From NCBI GenBank assembly GCA_964601355.1, contig CAZRNB010000028.1, forward strand, positions 1 to 27,493: a DNA stretch of 27,493 bases, given 5' to 3'. Both the position numbers and the translations under genes were made by a program. The DNA comes from CAZRNB01 sp964601355. Its GTDB lineage: Bacteria; Planctomycetota; Phycisphaerae; Sedimentisphaerales; Anaerobacaceae. The notes under the pieces are model-generated. The model was not told where the DNA came from. It searched no databases and worked only from the letters and a program-made list of their open reading frames with translations. Shown in pieces: positions 24,314-27,493 of the stretch; positions within the stretch are counted from its first letter, which is position 1, and every line of letters begins with the position of its first letter.

Positions 24314-24709
24314 ATGGCTATGAAAACAATTCAAAGTCAGGAACAGAGGGAAGAGCTAAGAAAGGTGCTTGAAAAAATAGTTCAAGAGCTTGAAAATTCT
24401 CATTTGTATGAAGGAAAACTTTCTATTGAAAGAATACTTCCGCCTCCTGGAGCCCCGACAGATACTCCTGCCGGCTATCCTCATTTAATGGTTCAGGAAA
24501 AAAAACAAAAAAAGGTCCTGGGGATAATCCCATGCGACAAAAAAGAGACAATATTTGTTGTTAAAGAGGGATTCTATGATATGGAGGGTAAAGGAAGAAA
24601 AGATATGTTTGTTCGTTTGCTCTCAAAGTTTGCTGAGGCAACTGTAAAAAAACATCTTGAAGAGTATGGTAAAAAGAATCAGGTTACAGAAATTGTTTAT
24701 AAAACCTAA
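24314..24709 (+). CDS. Unrecognised small cytosolic protein
   Basis: 131 residues from the ATG at 24314, which has GAGGTG 4 nt upstream; an ATG at 24302 in the same frame lacks a site, and one at 24320 is also possible. No signal or membrane segment. A helical N-terminus (QEQREELRKVLEKIVQELEN) precedes a proline-rich turn (ERILPPPGAPTDTPAGYPHL), a short beta segment (KVLGIIPCDKKETIFVVKEG) and a lysine-rich helical C-terminus. I recognise no family. The gene follows the membrane-protein gene closely and precedes otsA by about 100 nt, so it is probably co-expressed with its upstream neighbour. Function unknown. Confidence 0.65.
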   Translation: MAMKTIQSQEQREELRKVLEKIVQELENSHLYEGKLSIERILPPPGAPTDTPAGYPHLMVQEKKQKKVLGIIPCDKKETIFVVKEGFYDMEGKGRKDMFVRLLSKFAEATVKKHLEEYGKKNQVTEIVYKT

Positions 24710-24727
24710 TCTGTTATTTTTTTGCCT

Positions 24728-24757
24728 TTGACTTCCCTAATTTCTGTACACTTTAAT
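24728..24757 (+). promoter_or_regulatory. Possible otsA promoter
   Basis: TTGACT (24728-24733), an 18-nt spacer and TTTAAT (24752-24757) lie about 50-80 nt upstream of the otsA ATG at 24810. A transcript would begin just before the hairpin at 24768-24785. Confidence 0.4.
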
Positions 24758-24767
24758 ATTTATAGCT

Positions 24768-24795
24768 CTTGCCTGCTCAGGCAAGGTCTGTTTTT
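24768..24795 (+). terminator. Terminator-like hairpin between the 24314 gene and otsA
   Basis: CTTGCCTG and CAGGCAAG form an inverted repeat (24768-24785, 6-8 bp), followed by GTCTG and TTTTT. This has the form of a rho-independent terminator. It either ends the upstream two-gene transcript or acts as an attenuator for otsA. Confidence 0.55.
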
Positions 24796-24809
24796 AAAAA
24801 TGACAAGCG

Positions 24810-26288
24810 ATGTGGACGAGACAGGATTTACACAGTTTGATAAAAGAGAAGATGGCTGATTACTTGTTTGTTGTAGTCTCCAATAGACAGCCATACTCTC
24901 ACATATATAAAAAGGGAAGGGTCATATATCAACGTGGAATAGGCGGAATTGTTGCTGCGATAGACCCTGTTATGCAAGCCTCTAATGGACTCTGGGTGGC
25001 CTGCAGCAGCGGAGATGCAGACCGTAAAGTTACGGATAGCCAAGGTAAAGTAAAGGTCCCGCCGGAAAAACCCGCCTATACCTTAAAACGCGTATGGCTT
25101 AATAGAGAGGAAGAGAACGGCTACTATTATGGCTATTCCAATGAAGCGTTATGGCCTTTGTGTCATACGGCTTTCCAGCGACCGATATTCAAAAAGGAAG
25201 ACTGGGATTCCTATGTTAAAGTTAATCAGAAGTTTGCACAAGCAGTAATAGAGGAATTGGGGGATAAAAAGGCGCTTATTTGGATTCATGATTATCATCT
25301 ATGTCTCCTGCCAAAATTTTTAAAAGAAATGGCCCCCAAGCAAATAATTACCGCACACTTCTGGCATGTGCCCTGGCCCAACCATGAGGCGTTTCGTATA
25401 TGCCCGCAGAAAAAGGAAATTTTGGATGGCTTGTTAGCAAACGACCTCTTGGGATTTCATATCCAATATCATTGCAACAATTTTTTTGATGTTATAGATA
25501 GAGAGGTGGAAAGCAAAATTGATCGTGAGCATTTCTCGGTTATTCGCGGTGGACATCAGACCCTAATTCGTCCCTATCCTATTAGCGTTGATTTCGAGGG
25601 AATAAATGAGCTTTCAAGCTCGTCAGAGGTCACCAAAGCACAACAAGCTTTGATAGAAGAGTTTAGCCTTTCAGGCCTTAAAGTGTTGGTTGGTCTCGAC
25701 CGCATCGATTACACAAAAGGAATACCGGAAAAGCTGTCGGGAGTAGACCGGCTTCTTGAGAAGCATCCTGAGTTAAAAGAGCGAATTATCTTTTTGCAGA
25801 TGGGGCCGATTAGCCGATTGCATATACCAAGATATAAAGCTCTCAATGATGAGATTAACGCTTTAATTGAGCAGATAAACTGGAAACATTCCAGAGGTGG
25901 TTGGCAGCCGCTCGTTTTAATCAGACGACATTTATCTCCTATTGAGGCATTTGCGCTATACCGTCTCGCAGATGTCTGCGTCGTCTGTTCTTTACATGAT
26001 GGAATGAACCTTGTAGCAAAGGAATTTGTATCAAGCCGTTCAGATGAGACAGGCATGCTTGTGCTAACCAGGTTTGCAGGGGCAGCGAGGGAATTGACCG
26101 ATGCCGTCCTTATTAATCCCTACGATCGAGAGCAAACCAGTGATGGGATTTTTGAAGCACTTATTATGTCTGAAGAAGAACGCAAGAAACGAATTATAAA
26201 AATGAGACAGATTATACAGCAGAATAACGTCTATCGCTGGGCAGGTAAAATCATATCGGAATTGCTTAAATTTGAGTTTAAGGAGTAG
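24810..26288 (+). CDS. otsA: Trehalose-6-phosphate synthase OtsA (GT20)
   Basis: 492 residues. It transfers glucose from a nucleotide sugar to glucose 6-phosphate, giving trehalose 6-phosphate; cytosolic. GT20 motifs are VVVSNRQP and GIGGIVAAIDP (N-terminal domain), ALIWIHDYHLCLLPKFL, HFWHVPWPNHEAFRICP, LVGLDRIDYTKGIPEKL and VVCSLHDGMNLVAKEFVSSR (donor site with the conserved D-G-M-N). Length is normal. Met15 (ATG at 24852) begins closer to where family members usually start, so the first 14 residues are uncertain. GgpS-type glucosylglycerol-phosphate synthases are close relatives, but the adjacent trehalose phosphatase favours trehalose. otsB follows after 15 nt. Confidence 0.92.
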   Translation: MWTRQDLHSLIKEKMADYLFVVVSNRQPYSHIYKKGRVIYQRGIGGIVAAIDPVMQASNGLWVACSSGDADRKVTDSQGKVKVPPEKPAYTLKRVWLNREEENGYYYGYSNEALWPLCHTAFQRPIFKKEDWDSYVKVNQKFAQAVIEELGDKKALIWIHDYHLCLLPKFLKEMAPKQIITAHFWHVPWPNHEAFRICPQKKEILDGLLANDLLGFHIQYHCNNFFDVIDREVESKIDREHFSVIRGGHQTLIRPYPISVDFEGINELSSSSEVTKAQQALIEEFSLSGLKVLVGLDRIDYTKGIPEKLSGVDRLLEKHPELKERIIFLQMGPISRLHIPRYKALNDEINALIEQINWKHSRGGWQPLVLIRRHLSPIEAFALYRLADVCVVCSLHDGMNLVAKEFVSSRSDETGMLVLTRFAGAARELTDAVLINPYDREQTSDGIFEALIMSEEERKKRIIKMRQIIQQNNVYRWAGKIISELLKFEFKE

Positions 26289-26303
26289 AAGGGCTTTTTT
26301 ATA

Positions 26304-27116
26304 ATGAGATATCTTTTTTCGCACTGGGACTATATAAAACAACGGATTTATAATAAGCATATATTACTCCTCTTGGATTTCGATGGTACCCTTTCGCCAA
26401 TTGTTGAAAAACCAAGTAGAGCATTATTTCCTGAGCAAACCAAAAAGCTATTGAAAGAATTATCTACAAACCGCAAATGCACACTCGCCATCGTTTCGGG
26501 CAGAGCGCTTCAAGATATTAAAAAAAGGGTCGGCTTAAAAGGATTAATATATTCCGGCAATCATGGCCTTCAGATAGAAGGACCGAATATTAGATTTAAA
26601 GCACCGCTTTCGCCACACTACGGAATAATCCTGCGAAGAATAAAAAACGAGCTATTGGAAAGGCTTTCTCGTATCAAAGGAATTTTACTTGAAGATAAAG
26701 GATTTTCTCTGAGCCTTCATTATCGATTAGTAAGCAAGCGATACGTTCCTTTTGTAAAGACTGCCTTTTATGAGGTTGCTGCATCTTATAGTAGGCGGGG
26801 CAAAATAAAGACCGAAAAAGGTAAGAAAGTCCTTGAGGTAAAACCTGCTATTGAATGGGGTAAAGGCAAAGCCGTTTTATGGCTGTTGACCAAGCTGAAA
26901 TCGAAGTTGAAAGATAAGCCGATTTTACCCCTATATATTGGTGATGATGTCACCGATGAGGATGCGTTCAGAGCGATAAGAAATAGGGGCTTAAATATAT
27001 TTGTTGGCAAGCCGAAAAAGTCGCTTGCAAAATACTATTTGAAAAATACAATGGAGGTTTATGAGTTTATAAAAAGTCTAAACGATTTTCTATCTGCAAA
27101 CTCTCCCCCTCACTAA
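26304..27116 (+). CDS. otsB: Trehalose-6-phosphate phosphatase OtsB (HAD family)
   Basis: 270 residues. It removes phosphate from trehalose 6-phosphate to give trehalose; cytosolic, Mg-dependent. HAD motif I is LLLDFDGTLSPI (nucleophile D25, acid/base D27), motif II is AIVSGR, and motifs III/IV include the lysine of IEWGKGKAVLWLL and GDDVTDEDAF (from G213). GNHGLQIEG and SLSLHYR belong to the cap region typical of OtsB. AAGGAG near the otsA stop supplies a ribosome site about 20 nt upstream. Gene order otsA-otsB with 15 nt between implies one transcript. An IS3-type element begins about 35 nt after its stop. Confidence 0.93.
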   Translation: MRYLFSHWDYIKQRIYNKHILLLLDFDGTLSPIVEKPSRALFPEQTKKLLKELSTNRKCTLAIVSGRALQDIKKRVGLKGLIYSGNHGLQIEGPNIRFKAPLSPHYGIILRRIKNELLERLSRIKGILLEDKGFSLSLHYRLVSKRYVPFVKTAFYEVAASYSRRGKIKTEKGKKVLEVKPAIEWGKGKAVLWLLTKLKSKLKDKPILPLYIGDDVTDEDAFRAIRNRGLNIFVGKPKKSLAKYYLKNTMEVYEFIKSLNDFLSANSPPH

Positions 27117-27150
27117 CACCTTCTTGTCTTGACATTGCAGGCGTTGGTGG

Positions 27151-27493
27151 TGTGACCCCCAAAAACTGTACCATTGTAGATTAGAGGGTATCCGATAAGA
27201 TTAGTTGGTTTTTATGGAAAGGATACCCAAATGAAACGTAAATTACACACGCCAGAACAAATCGTTAAAAACTTAAGAGAAGCTGACGCCATTATAGCCC
27301 AGGGAGATACTGTTGAACAAGCCTGCAAGCAGCTCCAAATCAGTGATGCGACTTATTACAAATGGCGAAAGCAGTACGGCCAAATGAAGCTCAACCAGGT
27401 CAGGCAACTAAAGGCACTGCAAAAGGAAAATACCCGGCTCATGAAGCTGGCAAAGAGGTATCCCCGTTATGGCTATCGGTTTATCACAGCCAA
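27151..27493 (+). mobile_element. Left end of an IS3-family insertion sequence (truncated by window)
   Basis: The probable left terminus reads TGTGACCCCCAAAAACTGTA from 27151, in the style of IS3-family (IS407-like) ends, about 80 nt before a transposase ATG. The right end is outside the window, so the inverted repeat and target duplication cannot be checked. It sits immediately downstream of otsB. Confidence 0.75.
27231..27493 (+). pseudogene. IS3-family transposase, orfA fused to orfB by apparent internal deletion
   Basis: The frame runs from the ATG at 27231 to the window edge (87 codons). The first ~75 residues are a normal OrfA: KRKLHTPEQIVKNLREAD, the helix-turn-helix with ISDATYYKWRKQYG, then RQLKALQKENTRLMKL of the leucine-zipper region. 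The next residues are AKRYPRYGYRFITA, which in ordinary elements lie inside OrfB (the YpRYGYRRITA segment ahead of the DDE domain). The rest of the zipper, the OrfA stop/frameshift zone and the OrfB start are missing, and the junction is in frame. The element is therefore probably a deletion derivative; the catalytic domain is beyond the edge. GAAAGGAT 7 nt upstream may serve as a ribosome site. Confidence 0.75.

Overview
The window looks like part of a chromosome from a Planctomycetota bacterium, probably of the Phycisphaerae/Sedimentisphaerales type. This is inferred from a large secreted LamG protein with the planctomycete-style segment VDDFEAYDDV followed by a W-x-D...NNTG tail, a DUF11-repeat surface protein, intergenic DNA full of short palindromic repeats, and moderate GC. 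No rRNA, tRNA or CRISPR array was seen.

Layout. 1-2377 (minus): LamG surface protein cut by the left edge. 2378-2974: repeat- and hairpin-rich spacer. 2975-10698 (plus): transketolase, a PfkA-type phosphofructokinase, the transcription-repair coupling factor Mfd and a secreted beta-propeller protein. 10792-13725 (minus): 977-residue propeller plus four-DUF11 protein. 14456-17214 (plus): outer-membrane beta-barrel, parvulin-type lipoprotein isomerase, AcpS. 17585-18968 (minus): stand-alone HsdR_N-like nuclease and a ParE-type toxin with a 58-residue antitoxin. 19477-21324 (plus): MnmG. 21606-23493 (minus): trehalose synthase TreT and a DUF5752-like partner, divergent from 23951-27116 (plus): two unrecognised small proteins, OtsA and OtsB. 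27151 to the end: start of an IS3-family element whose ORF appears internally deleted.

How the genes fit together. tkt and pfkA serve sugar-phosphate metabolism. The right third is a trehalose island with two independent routes, TreT (NDP-glucose plus glucose) and OtsA/OtsB (via trehalose-6-phosphate), read divergently from a shared control region. The forward side has a near-consensus promoter and a leader that can fold into three consecutive hairpins.

The most unusual feature is a set of short repeat families spread through the window. One is a two-hairpin palindromic element (about 55-85 nt) with compensatory stem changes between copies. Copies lie at gene ends and supply the stop codons of the isomerase and mnmG genes. 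Repeat-derived sequence, including this element, also interrupts mfd at three places in frame, giving a Mfd with three extra peptide loops in its N-terminal half.
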